Positions 28,298 through 36,153 of a DNA stretch of 64,000 nucleotides are shown here, piece after piece; the stretch's first letter is position 1; each line of letters starts with the position of its first letter. The notes below the pieces were generated by a model. The model saw only the letters and a list, made by a program, of their open reading frames with translations. It was not told the origin of the DNA and did no database searches. The DNA is from Cellulomonas hominis (GTDB lineage Bacteria; Actinomycetota; Actinomycetes; Actinomycetales; Cellulomonadaceae), in assembly GCF_014201095.1 (NCBI RefSeq), contig NZ_JACHDN010000001.1, positions 2,914,001 through 2,978,000 of the forward strand, in the 5' to 3' direction. A program made the position numbers and the translations under genes.

Positions 28298-29395
28298 GTG
28301 AACGCACCCAGCCAGGCAGCCGCACCCGGTGAGGAGACCGTCCTCGTCACCGGGGGCGCCGGCTTCATCGGCACCGCGATGTCCGCGGGGCTGACGGCCG
28401 CCTTCGGGCGCGTGGTGGCGATGGACAGCCTGCACCCGCAGGTGCACGCCCGGCCCGAGCGGCCCGACGAGCTCGACGCCGGCGTCGAGCTCGTCGTCGG
28501 GGACGTCACGCGGGCGGCCGACTGGGACGCGCTGCTGGCGGACGTCCGCCCCGACGTCGTCGTGCACCTGGCCGCCGAGACGGGCACGGGCCAGTCGCTC
28601 ACCGAGTCGACGAGGCACGCCACGACCAACGTGGTCGGGACCACGGAGATGCTCGACGCGCTGCGCCGCCACGACGCGCTCCCGCGCCGCATCGTGCTGT
28701 CCAGCAGCCGCGCGGTGTACGGCGAGGGCGCCTGGCGCCGCGCCGACGGCACGCTCGTGCACCCCGGGCAGCGCACCGCCGAGATCCTCGAGCGCGGCGA
28801 GTGGGACTTCCCGGACGCGGAGCCGGTCGCGATGGCCTCGGCGACGACCGTCCCGTCCCCGGTGAGCGTGTACGGCGCGACCAAGCTCGCGCAGGAGCAC
28901 GTGATCTCCGCCTGGGCGAAGTCGGAGGGCGTCGAGGCCGTCACGCTGCGGCTGCAGAACGTGTACGGCCCCGGGCAGTCCCTGACCAACTCGTACACCG
29001 GGATCATGGCGCTGTTCTGCCGGCTGGCGCGCGAGGGCACCTCGATCCCGCTGTACGAGGACGGCGCGGTGCGCCGCGACTTCGTGCTGGTCGACGACGT
29101 CGCCCGCGCCCTGCTGCTGGCCGCCACCGCCGACGCGCCGGGGGACCGCCCGATCGACATCGGCTCCGGCGAGCACCAGACCATCGGCGACGCGGCGCGG
29201 CTGATCGCGCGCTACTACGGCGCCCCCGAGCCGCACGTCACGGGCCAGTACCGCCAGGGCGACGTCCGGCACGCGTGGGCCGACGTGACGCGCGCCCGTG
29301 AGGTCCTGGGCTGGACGCCGCAGGTCTCGCTCGAGGAGGGCGTCGCGCGCCTGGCCCGGTGGGTCGACGAGCAGCAGGGCGGCGCGGGGGCCTGA
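28298..29395 (+). CDS. NAD-dependent sugar epimerase, dTDP-L-rhamnose 4-epimerase-like
   Basis: The 365-residue extended SDR protein has GGAGFIG (19-25), SSSRAVYGEG (135-144) and YGATK (Y192, K196). The SSSRAVYGEGAW segment and the long insert before SPVSVYG resemble the WbiB/Tal group, which turns dTDP-L-rhamnose into dTDP-6-deoxy-L-talose. It is not an RmlB: it lacks the dehydratase motif STDEVYG. If the reading is right, it adds 6-deoxytalose to the rhamnose available from rmlACD. A UDP-sugar 4-epimerase is the main alternative. GTG start with GAGAGGAAG upstream. A long hairpin follows the stop. Confidence 0.75.
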   Translation: MNAPSQAAAPGEETVLVTGGAGFIGTAMSAGLTAAFGRVVAMDSLHPQVHARPERPDELDAGVELVVGDVTRAADWDALLADVRPDVVVHLAAETGTGQSLTESTRHATTNVVGTTEMLDALRRHDALPRRIVLSSSRAVYGEGAWRRADGTLVHPGQRTAEILERGEWDFPDAEPVAMASATTVPSPVSVYGATKLAQEHVISAWAKSEGVEAVTLRLQNVYGPGQSLTNSYTGIMALFCRLAREGTSIPLYEDGAVRRDFVLVDDVARALLLAATADAPGDRPIDIGSGEHQTIGDAARLIARYYGAPEPHVTGQYRQGDVRHAWADVTRAREVLGWTPQVSLEEGVARLARWVDEQQGGAGA

Positions 29396-29418
29396 CACCC
29401 CGCGCTGTCGCTCGGTCG

Positions 29419-29457
29419 CCGGTGGCGGCGGTCCCCCGTGGGGGCCGCCGCCACCGG
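29419..29457. terminator. 39-bp near-perfect palindromic hairpin
   Basis: CCGGTGGCGGCGG (29419-29431) pairs with CCGCCGCCACCGG (29445-29457), and inside this five C pair with five G around GT, leaving one unpaired T. It lies between the epimerase stop and the convergent acyltransferase stop, so it is probably a two-way terminator. No T tract. Confidence 0.65.
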
Positions 29458-29462
29458 TCGTC

Positions 29463-30602
29463 TCAGGCTCGCTGCGGCGTGGTCGACCGGCGCGCCCAGC
29501 GCATCGCGGGGCGCTCGACGACGAGCCAGCTCGCGACCGCGAGGGGCACGGTGAGCGCCAGCGCGGTCGCGTCGAAGACCAGGAGCGGCAGCGTCGACGC
29601 GCCCGCCACGGCCAGCAGCTGCTGGACCGGGAAGGCGTAGATGTAGATGCCGTAGGACACGTCGTGCCGGCGCAGCAGACCCGGGATCGGCAGCACCGAG
29701 CCGAACCAGATCAGCGCGTAGGCGAGCAGCGGGGCGGTGAGCTGCGCCCCCCAGCCGTCCAGCGCCCACACGGCGACGGCGACGCCCGCGACGCTCACCG
29801 CCGCCGCGGCCCAGTGCAGCGGGAGGCGGTGCCGCAGCCGCTCGACCAGCGCGCCGCCCAGGAACAGCGGCAGGAGCTTGAGGAGGAGCTGGGCGTCGGA
29901 GTTGCCGCCGAGCAGCGTGCCGACGCCGTGCGTCCACCCGGCGTGCCCGAGCACGGACAGCACCCAGGCGCCGGCCAGGGCCCACACCGAGCGCCGGAAG
30001 AACCCGATGAGCGCGAGCAGGCCGACGACGAGGTAGCAGAGGAACTCGTAGTACAGGCTCCACAGCGAGCCGTTCCACGCGCCGGGGTACGGGACGTCGC
30101 CCGGCGTGCCGGCGATGTCGTACGCGTTCATGTGCAGGAACAGGTTGCTGAACACGAAGTTCGCGGGCGTGGTCGGCGTGGTGAGGTACCCGGACAGGGT
30201 CCCGTGCAGGGCGAGGTACCCGACCGGCCCGACCGCCACGACCATGACGACGAGGCACACGACGAACGCCGGGAAGATGCGGGCGACCCGGTGCACCAGG
30301 TACGGGGCGAGCCCGTTGCGCCACCGGCTGCCGGTGATGAGGTACCCGCTGATCGCGAAGAACCCGAACACCGCCCAGCCGCCGAGGTTCTCGCCGTCCA
30401 CGTGCGGGCCGACGCCGCGGCCGGTGATGTAGTACGTGTGGGCGTGCAGGACCAGCACCGCCAGCGCCAGGCGGACCGCGTTCAGGCCGTTGCGCCGCGG
30501 GTCGAGCTGGCGGCCGTGCCACCGCCCGAGCCGGGCTGCCGGTGCGGGCCGGGCCTCGGGCACGGGGCCGGGCGCCAGCCCCTGCGGCGTGGCTGCGGTC
30601 AC
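29463..30602 (-). CDS. Acyltransferase family 3 (OafA/YrhL-like) membrane protein
   Basis: This 379-residue protein has about 10 hydrophobic helices. NAVRLALAVLVLHAH (about 41-55) is the conserved first helix with the catalytic His; FFAISGYLIT and the loop with RVARIFPAF are the next family signs, followed by WSLYYEFLCYL. Such proteins O-acylate (often O-acetylate) surface glycans using a cytoplasmic acyl donor. A Pro-rich cytoplasmic head of about 35 residues precedes helix 1. It stands alone between a terminator and the divergent GT4, and may decorate the polymer made by this locus. Confidence 0.88.
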   Translation of the reverse strand: MTAATPQGLAPGPVPEARPAPAARLGRWHGRQLDPRRNGLNAVRLALAVLVLHAHTYYITGRGVGPHVDGENLGGWAVFGFFAISGYLITGSRWRNGLAPYLVHRVARIFPAFVVCLVVMVVAVGPVGYLALHGTLSGYLTTPTTPANFVFSNLFLHMNAYDIAGTPGDVPYPGAWNGSLWSLYYEFLCYLVVGLLALIGFFRRSVWALAGAWVLSVLGHAGWTHGVGTLLGGNSDAQLLLKLLPLFLGGALVERLRHRLPLHWAAAAVSVAGVAVAVWALDGWGAQLTAPLLAYALIWFGSVLPIPGLLRRHDVSYGIYIYAFPVQQLLAVAGASTLPLLVFDATALALTVPLAVASWLVVERPAMRWARRSTTPQRA

Positions 30603-30671
30603 CGGAGCGGCTCGCGATCAGGGGAGTGCATGCGGACCAGTGTCCCGCACCGCGGCGGCTCCCGGCGCACC

Positions 30672-30677
30672 TACGAT
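30672..30677 (+). promoter_or_regulatory. -10 box TACGAT, leaderless start at GTG 30684
   Basis: TACGAT ends 6 nt before GTG 30684, with no ribosome-binding site between. It decides this start, since the frame is open for more than 1 kb upstream. Confidence 0.55.
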
Positions 30678-30683
30678 GGCGCG

Positions 30684-31817
30684 GTGCGAGTTCTGTTCGA
30701 CGCGACGGCCATCCCCGCGGACCGAGGCGGCGTCGGCCGCTACGTCGACGCGCTGCTCCCCGCCCTGGCGGCCGAGGGGGTCGACCTGCGGGTGGTGTGC
30801 CAGGCGCGGGACGCCGAGGCGACCGCGGCGCTCGTGCCCGGGGCGGACGTCGTCCCGGCACCCGGTCCGGCGGGGCGGCGGCCGGTGCGGCTCGCGTGGG
30901 AGCAGACCGGGCTGGCGCGGCTGGCGGGGCGGCGGCACGCCGACGTGCTGCACAGCCCGCACTACACGTTCCCCGTCGCCGCCCGCGTCCCGCTCGTCGT
31001 GACGCTGCACGACGCGACGTTCTTCAGCCACCCCGGGCTGCACTCGCCCGTCAAGGCGCGGTTCTTCCGCACCACGACGCGGCTCGCCGTGCGGCGTGCG
31101 GCGGCCCTGGTGGTCCCGTCCCGGGCGACCCGGGACGAGGTCGTCCGGTACGCCGGAGGCGACCCGGCGCGGTTCACGGTGGCGTACCACGGCGTGGACA
31201 CCGGGGTGTTCCACCCGGTGGACGCCGGCGAGCGCGACCGCGTCCGCGCGGCCGTCGGGCTGGGGCCCGCCGAGCCGTACGTCGCGTTCCTCGGCACGCT
31301 CGAGCCGCGCAAGAACGTGCCCGCGCTGATCGAGGGCTGGGTCCGCGCGTGCGCCGGTACGCCCGACCCGCCGGCGCTCGTGCTGGCCGGCGGCCGGGGC
31401 TGGGACACGGGCGTGGACGCAGCGGTCGCCGCCGTCCCCGCCGGCCTGCGGGTGCTGCGCACGGGCTACCTGCCGCTGGGCGACCTGGCAGGCCTGCTGT
31501 CGGGCGCCTCCGTGGTCGCGTACCCGAGCCTGGGCGAGGGTTTCGGCCTCCCGGTGCTGGAGGCGATGGCCTGCGGCGCGGCCGTGCTGACCACCCGCGA
31601 GCTGTCGCTGCCCGAGGTGGGCGGGGACGCCGTCGCCTACTGCGGGACGTCCGCAGGCGCGATCGCCGCGGGGCTCCGTGCGCTGCTCGACGACCCGGCC
31701 GAGCGGGCGCGGCTCGCGGACGCCGCGGCGGCCCGCGCGGGCTCGTTCACGTGGCGGGCGGCCGCGCAGGCGCACGTCGAGGCGTACGACGCCGCGCTGG
31801 CCCGCCGCCGCCCCTGA
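30684..31817 (+). CDS. Glycosyltransferase family 4 (GT-B)
   Basis: The 377-residue GT4 protein starts VRVLFDATAIPADRGGVGRYV, matching the glycine-rich loop of GT4 mannosyl- or rhamnosyltransferases. VVTLHDATFF, VPSRATRDEVVRY, FLGTLEPRKNVPAL and [17 protein letters not shown] (E-x7-E intact) follow in the normal order. It resembles the GT4 at 21616 more than the others in the window. Monocistronic by spacing: its neighbours on both sides are on the opposite strand. Donor sugar unknown. Confidence 0.9.
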   Translation: MRVLFDATAIPADRGGVGRYVDALLPALAAEGVDLRVVCQARDAEATAALVPGADVVPAPGPAGRRPVRLAWEQTGLARLAGRRHADVLHSPHYTFPVAARVPLVVTLHDATFFSHPGLHSPVKARFFRTTTRLAVRRAAALVVPSRATRDEVVRYAGGDPARFTVAYHGVDTGVFHPVDAGERDRVRAAVGLGPAEPYVAFLGTLEPRKNVPALIEGWVRACAGTPDPPALVLAGGRGWDTGVDAAVAAVPAGLRVLRTGYLPLGDLAGLLSGASVVAYPSLGEGFGLPVLEAMACGAAVLTTRELSLPEVGGDAVAYCGTSAGAIAAGLRALLDDPAERARLADAAAARAGSFTWRAAAQAHVEAYDAALARRRP

Positions 31818-31832
31818 CCCGGTCGCCGGGGC

Positions 31833-33275
31833 TCAGGAGACGAGGAGCCAGCCGACGACGACCGCGTACATCGCGAGCCCGCCGAGACCCAGGACGACCT
31901 GCGCGGGGCGCCGGGTGGCCGCCGCGGCGGTGACGGCCAGGCCCGCCGGCACGAGCGTGAGGGCGTAGCGGCCGGGGATCGGCACGTACACGCCCTGCGA
32001 GACGTAGCTGAACGCGATGATGAGCGGGGCGCCGACCAGGCCCACCACCAGCAGCGAGGTCGCCATGGTCCGCGCGGCGCGCGGCACGCGGTCGGTCAGC
32101 AGGGCCGCCGCGAAGGTGCCCGCGAACACGACGAGGCCGAGGACGGACTGCACCAGCGGTCCGAGCACCGGCACCGTGACCCACCAGCCCGGCGAGTAGA
32201 ACACCTGCAGGAACACCCCGACGTGCTCGACCATCGGCCGCAGGGGGAACGCGCTCGCCTGGAGCTCGGACATGGCCTGGTCGTCGGACGGCACCGCGTT
32301 CGCGGCGGAGAACAGGACGTAGCCGACCGCCCCGGCGAGCGCGAGCGCGGAGCAGACGACCACGAGGACGGCCGTCTGCCCGACGGTCGGTCCCGTGGCG
32401 GGGACACCGGGCAGGCGGCGCGGACGGCCCTCGCCGGGCGCGTCCGCCGGCCACCAGGCCCGCTGCACCAGGCGGAGCACGACGTACAGGGCGATCAGCA
32501 CGACGACGATCACGTTGAGGGCCTTGAGCAGCACGGCGGCCAGGCCCAGCAGGACCGGCAGCCAGAGCCGCCGCGAGGGCCGCTCCTCCCACCAGAGCAC
32601 GGACCAGACGAGCGCGGCCCCCGCGAGCAGCGCCGCCGCGTCCGGGGTGATCGTCGCGGACGGCAGCAGGACGTTCGGCGTCACCGCGGCGGCGAGCAGC
32701 AGCCCGGCGGTCGGGTACGGGTGCGCGCCGAACCGCCGCGCGACCAGCAGCGTCATGACCAGGCCGCCCGCGAGCCACAGCCCGCCGACCAGGCGCCCGG
32801 CGGTGACGAGCGAGTCCATGCCGGTCACCCACTGCAGCGGCGCCGCCACGAGCTTGGTGACGCTGTAGTAGAGCGGCGTGTAGATCGCCGCGGTGTTGAT
32901 GCCGAACTCCTGGAAGTCGTCCGGCTCGTACGTCGTCGTCTCCGAGCACGGGGGAGCGGGGTAGTTCGGCAGCGTGCGGCAGGCCTCCTCCCGCATCGCC
33001 TCCTGGTCCACCGTCTCGCCGTTCCGGACGACATCCGGGGCCTTGTAGAGGTAGTCGATGTGCTGGAGCTCGTCGACCGGGCTGAGCTGGGAGTAGTACC
33101 GCACGTGCGCGGTGCTCGCGAGCAGCGACCCGAGCACGAGCACGATCGCGGCGACGAGCAGGGGCCTCGTCTGCAGCACGCGCACCACGCGGGCGCGCAG
33201 GTCGCGCGGCGCGGTGCCCTCGTCGGTGGCGGGTCGTCGGTCGTGCGCCGTCCCGGCGGCGGGGGTCTGGTTCAC
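31833..33275 (-). CDS. DUF2142-like GT-C-type multi-pass membrane protein
   Basis: This 480-residue protein has a first TM helix at about 37-54, then a large extracytoplasmic loop with VDELQH (67-72), two Cys (99 and 110) that could form a disulphide, and TYEPDDFQEF. About 10 further helices follow. The acidic first loop and topology fit GT-C fold enzymes (DUF2142 or related), which use polyprenyl-phosphate donors. It probably glycosylates a wall polymer outside the membrane. It starts with GTG; a TAGCCT box lies about 55 nt upstream. Family assignment is by pattern only. Confidence 0.6.
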   Translation of the reverse strand: MNQTPAAGTAHDRRPATDEGTAPRDLRARVVRVLQTRPLLVAAIVLVLGSLLASTAHVRYYSQLSPVDELQHIDYLYKAPDVVRNGETVDQEAMREEACRTLPNYPAPPCSETTTYEPDDFQEFGINTAAIYTPLYYSVTKLVAAPLQWVTGMDSLVTAGRLVGGLWLAGGLVMTLLVARRFGAHPYPTAGLLLAAAVTPNVLLPSATITPDAAALLAGAALVWSVLWWEERPSRRLWLPVLLGLAAVLLKALNVIVVVLIALYVVLRLVQRAWWPADAPGEGRPRRLPGVPATGPTVGQTAVLVVVCSALALAGAVGYVLFSAANAVPSDDQAMSELQASAFPLRPMVEHVGVFLQVFYSPGWWVTVPVLGPLVQSVLGLVVFAGTFAAALLTDRVPRAARTMATSLLVVGLVGAPLIIAFSYVSQGVYVPIPGRYALTLVPAGLAVTAAAATRRPAQVVLGLGGLAMYAVVVGWLLVS

Positions 33276-33330
33276 GGACCGGGGTCTCCCTCTCGTCTGG
33301 CCTGCTGCACGCCGGACTCCCGGCCGCGAA

Positions 33331-33336
33331 AGGCTA
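33331..33336 (-). promoter_or_regulatory. -10 box TAGCCT upstream of the DUF2142-like gene
   Basis: TAGCCT on the minus strand predicts a leader of about 48 nt containing GAGGGAG. It diverges from the box at 33387-33392. Confidence 0.35.
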
Positions 33337-33386
33337 CTGCACCGTCACCCGGGACCGCGGCGACCGGGGTGCCCGCGGTCGCGGGA

Positions 33387-33392
33387 TAGGGT
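33387..33392 (+). promoter_or_regulatory. -10 box TAGGGT upstream of the GT2 at 33431
   Basis: TAGGGT predicts a start near 33399 and a leader of about 32 nt. GAGGATGCC precedes the ATG. Confidence 0.4.
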
Positions 33393-33430
33393 CGGGCCAG
33401 CCGCCTCCCCGCCCCCTGCCCGAGGATGCC

Positions 33431-34378
33431 ATGAAGGTCTTCGTCCAGATCCCCTGCCTCAACGAGGAGGAGACGCTGCCCGCGGTGCTCTCCTCGATCC
33501 CGCGCCGCATCGAGGGGGTCGACGAGCTCGAGATCCTCGTCATCGACGACGGCTCGACCGACCGGACCGTCGAGGTGGCCCGCGAGCACGGCGTCCGGCA
33601 CATCGTGCGGCACTCGCGCAACCGCGGCCTCGCCCGCTCGTTCCGGGACGGCGTCGACTACGCCCTCGCCCACGGCGCCGACGTGGTGGTGAACACGGAC
33701 GGGGACAACCAGTACCCGCAGGACCGGATCCCGGACCTGGTGCGCCCGGTGATCGAGGGCGCCGCCGACATCGTCATCGCCGACCGGCAGACCGCGACGA
33801 TCGCGCACTTCTCCCCGTTCAAGCGGCTCATGCAGCGGGTCGGCAGCCGCGCGGTCAACTTCGCCGCGGACACCGAGCTGCCGGACGCGGCGAGCGGGTT
33901 CCGCGCGTACTCGCGGGGGGCGCTGCTGCGGCTCAACGTCGTGACCGAGTTCTCCTACTGCATGGAGACGATCATCCAGGCGGGGCACAAGCGGCTGCGC
34001 ATCGCGTCGATCCCGGTCACCACGAACCCGAAGACGCGGGAGTCCCGGCTCTTCCGCAACATCTTCCAGCACATGCACAAGTCCGGGTCGGCCATCGTGC
34101 GCAGCTACCTGATGTACAAGCCGTACGTGGTCTTCGCCTGGCTCGCCGCGGTGTTCGGCGTGCTCGCGCTGGTGCCGGCGGTGCGGTTCCTCCTCCTCTG
34201 GTTCGACGACTCGCACGCCGGGAACGTGCAGTCGCTGATCTTCGCGGCGATCATGTCGGTCGCGGCGCTGCTGTCCGTGGCGCTCGGCATCCTCTCGGAC
34301 CTCCTGCGGACGAACCGCACCCTGCTGGAGGAGCAGCTCGAGCGGATCAAGCAGATCCAGTACCCGCCGGGTCCGTAG
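33431..34378 (+). CDS. Polyprenyl-phosphate glycosyltransferase-like GT2 with C-terminal TM pair
   Basis: This 315-residue protein has IPCLNEEETL (7-16), IDDGSTD (38-44), NRGLARSFRDG (64-74) and TDGDNQYP (89-96), matching dolichol-phosphate mannose synthase-like GT2 enzymes. Two hydrophobic helices at about 233-260 and 268-290 anchor it in the membrane. It would make a polyprenyl-phosphate sugar, a donor for the GT-C proteins. Its end overlaps the convergent flippase-like gene by 32 bp, so the two C termini are encoded on opposite strands of the same DNA. Confidence 0.88.
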   Translation: MKVFVQIPCLNEEETLPAVLSSIPRRIEGVDELEILVIDDGSTDRTVEVAREHGVRHIVRHSRNRGLARSFRDGVDYALAHGADVVVNTDGDNQYPQDRIPDLVRPVIEGAADIVIADRQTATIAHFSPFKRLMQRVGSRAVNFAADTELPDAASGFRAYSRGALLRLNVVTEFSYCMETIIQAGHKRLRIASIPVTTNPKTRESRLFRNIFQHMHKSGSAIVRSYLMYKPYVVFAWLAAVFGVLALVPAVRFLLLWFDDSHAGNVQSLIFAAIMSVAALLSVALGILSDLLRTNRTLLEEQLERIKQIQYPPGP

Positions 34379-35279
34379 CGGGGACCCGCCGGGCCAGGAG
34401 CGTCGCCACGCCGGCGGCCGCGGCGTCGGCGACCACCATGAGCACCCGGCTCACCAGCGCGACGAGCAGCGCGTCGGCGCTGCCGAGCAGCGGCGCGAGG
34501 GCCAGGACGAGCGCGGCCTCGCGCGGGCCGGTGCCGGCCGGGGCGATGACGACGAGGAAGCCGACGACCCACGCCAGGGCGAACGCCCCGGTGCCCACGA
34601 GCGCGCCCCGCGCGGGCTCGCCGGGCGCGAGGTCCTGGATCAGGACGGCGGCGTGCGCGCCGAACAGCAGCCACATGACGAGGGCCCACGCGGCGGACCG
34701 GGCGAGGCCCGCCCCCTGGACGTGCACCTCCTCGCCGTCGCGCCGCAGTACGCGCTGCGCGAGCGCGACGAGCCGGTCGAACACCGGCGGCAGCAGGACG
34801 ACGACCCCGAGCGGCACCGCGGCGACGGCCCACCAGTAGCGCTCGAGCGACCCCGGCGAGCCGGCCGCGAGGCCGACGACCGCGACGGTGCCGCCGACGA
34901 CCAGCAGCACCGCGAGGGCGCCCAGCGCCACCACGGCGCTGCGGGACCGGCTGATCCGGTGCGCGCGGCCGAGCTCGGCCTGCGCGACGACCGCCCAGAC
35001 GCTGCCGGGCACGTACTTGCCGAGCTGGCCGTGGAAGTACACCCGCGCGGCCGCGCCGAGCGGGGGCGCGCCGCCGGTCGCCTCGAGCAGGCTCCGCCAG
35101 GAGAGCATCTGCGCGACCAGGCCGCCGCACGCGAGCAGCAGCGACACCGCGAGCGTGCCGGCGTGCAGGCGCGGGAGCGCCGCGGCCAGCTCGTCGCGGC
35201 GGTCCGCGACCGACCACACGAGCAGGCCGAGGGCGACGGCGAAGAACGCCGTCGTCGCCAGGGTCCGCCACGATCGCAC
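34347..35279 (-). CDS. UPF0104 / lysylphosphatidylglycerol synthase TM-like flippase-domain protein
   Basis: The 310-residue protein has about eight hydrophobic helices. FHGQLGKYVPGSVWAVVAQAELGR (about 87-110) is the most conserved block of the family, and APAGTGPREAALVLAL near residue 245 is the second. These proteins resemble the membrane part of MprF and are proposed to move lipid-linked substrates, or to accompany GT2 lipid-phosphate sugar synthases such as the neighbouring 33431 product. A TATCCT box 6 nt before GTG 35279 predicts a leaderless mRNA. Substrate unknown. Confidence 0.75.
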   Translation of the reverse strand: MRSWRTLATTAFFAVALGLLVWSVADRRDELAAALPRLHAGTLAVSLLLACGGLVAQMLSWRSLLEATGGAPPLGAAARVYFHGQLGKYVPGSVWAVVAQAELGRAHRISRSRSAVVALGALAVLLVVGGTVAVVGLAAGSPGSLERYWWAVAAVPLGVVVLLPPVFDRLVALAQRVLRRDGEEVHVQGAGLARSAAWALVMWLLFGAHAAVLIQDLAPGEPARGALVGTGAFALAWVVGFLVVIAPAGTGPREAALVLALAPLLGSADALLVALVSRVLMVVADAAAAGVATLLARRVPATDPAGTGSA

Positions 35280-35285
35280 CCGGCG

Positions 35286-35291
35286 AGGATA
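35286..35291 (-). promoter_or_regulatory. -10 box TATCCT, leaderless start at GTG 35279
   Basis: TATCCT on the minus strand leaves exactly 6 nt before GTG 35279, with no ribosome-binding site between. Confidence 0.55.
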
Positions 35292-35310
35292 GGGGCTGCG
35301 GCCGGTCGCC

Positions 35311-35316
35311 TAGGCT
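35311..35316 (+). promoter_or_regulatory. -10 box TAGGCT upstream of the methyltransferase at 35350
   Basis: TAGGCT predicts a start near 35323. AGGAGGA lies about 5 nt before GTG 35350, so this transcript has a normal leader, unlike its divergent neighbour. Confidence 0.4.
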
Positions 35317-35349
35317 GGCGGGACCCCCGACCGACCCCAGGAGGACCGC

Positions 35350-36090
35350 GTGCCCGCTGCCGGAGAGCTCGCCCGATCGGTGTACGTCTCGACGTCCCGG
35401 ACCGTCCGGGAGGCCGCCCGCCGCAGCGGGCTGCTCGACCGGCTGGACCGCCGGTACCACCAGGACCCGCGCAGCGTCCGGGGCCACCTGCGCACGCTCT
35501 TCGCGATCCACGACGTCGAGGACCTGGTGGAGCTCGACCAGCCGTGGTGGACCTACGGCGCGATCGACGCGGTCGAGCGGCACCTCGCCGCCCTGGGCGG
35601 TCGCGCCCGGGTGTTCGAGTACGGCTCGGGGGCGAGCTCGGTCTGGCTGGGCCGGCGCGCGGGGGAGGTGCACAGCGTCGAGCACCACGCGGGCTTCGCC
35701 GGCGTCATGCGCGACGTCCTCGCCGAGGCGGGCCTCGACGCGACCGTGACGCTCCTCGAGGTCCCCCCGACGCAGGACGACGAGCCGCGGGTGCCGTCCG
35801 GGCGCCGGGGCGAGGAGGGGCGGGACTACGCCGACTACGTCGCCGCGATCGACGGCGTCGCGGGCGAGTTCGACCTGGTCGTCGTGGACGGGCGCGCGCG
35901 GGTCGCGTGCCTGCAGGCGGCCGCGCGCCGGCTCGCGCCGGGGGGCCTGGTGCTGTTCGACGACAGCCAGCGGCCGCGGTACGCCGCCGGGCTGGCGGGC
36001 AGCGGGCTGGCCGTGCGCCGGGTGCGGGGTTGGGTGCCGTCGCTCCCGTACCCCCGGGAGACCGCCCTGCTGCGGTTCGCGCGGGCCTGA
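35350..36090 (+). CDS. Class I SAM-dependent methyltransferase-like protein
   Basis: The 246-residue protein has motif I VFEYGSGASSVWLG (88-101), the acidic SVEHH (109-113) that would bind the SAM ribose, FDLVVVDGRARVAC as motif II/III, and FDDSQRPRY. This is a Rossmann methyltransferase of the kind found in polysaccharide loci; it lacks the FkbM signature. It may methylate a surface glycan or a biosynthetic intermediate. AGGAGGA precedes the GTG. It is followed after 63 nt by manA, which has its own -10 box. Confidence 0.75.
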   Translation: MPAAGELARSVYVSTSRTVREAARRSGLLDRLDRRYHQDPRSVRGHLRTLFAIHDVEDLVELDQPWWTYGAIDAVERHLAALGGRARVFEYGSGASSVWLGRRAGEVHSVEHHAGFAGVMRDVLAEAGLDATVTLLEVPPTQDDEPRVPSGRRGEEGRDYADYVAAIDGVAGEFDLVVVDGRARVACLQAAARRLAPGGLVLFDDSQRPRYAAGLAGSGLAVRRVRGWVPSLPYPRETALLRFARA

Positions 36091-36113
36091 CCCCGCCCCA
36101 GGGGGCCCGCGGG

Positions 36114-36119
36114 TAGCAT
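36114..36119 (+). promoter_or_regulatory. -10 box TAGCAT upstream of manA
   Basis: TAGCAT predicts a start near 36126 and a leader of about 28 nt with GAGGGA before GTG 36154. Confidence 0.4.
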
Positions 36120-36153
36120 CGGGCCTTCCACAGCCGCACCAGCGAGGGACGAC

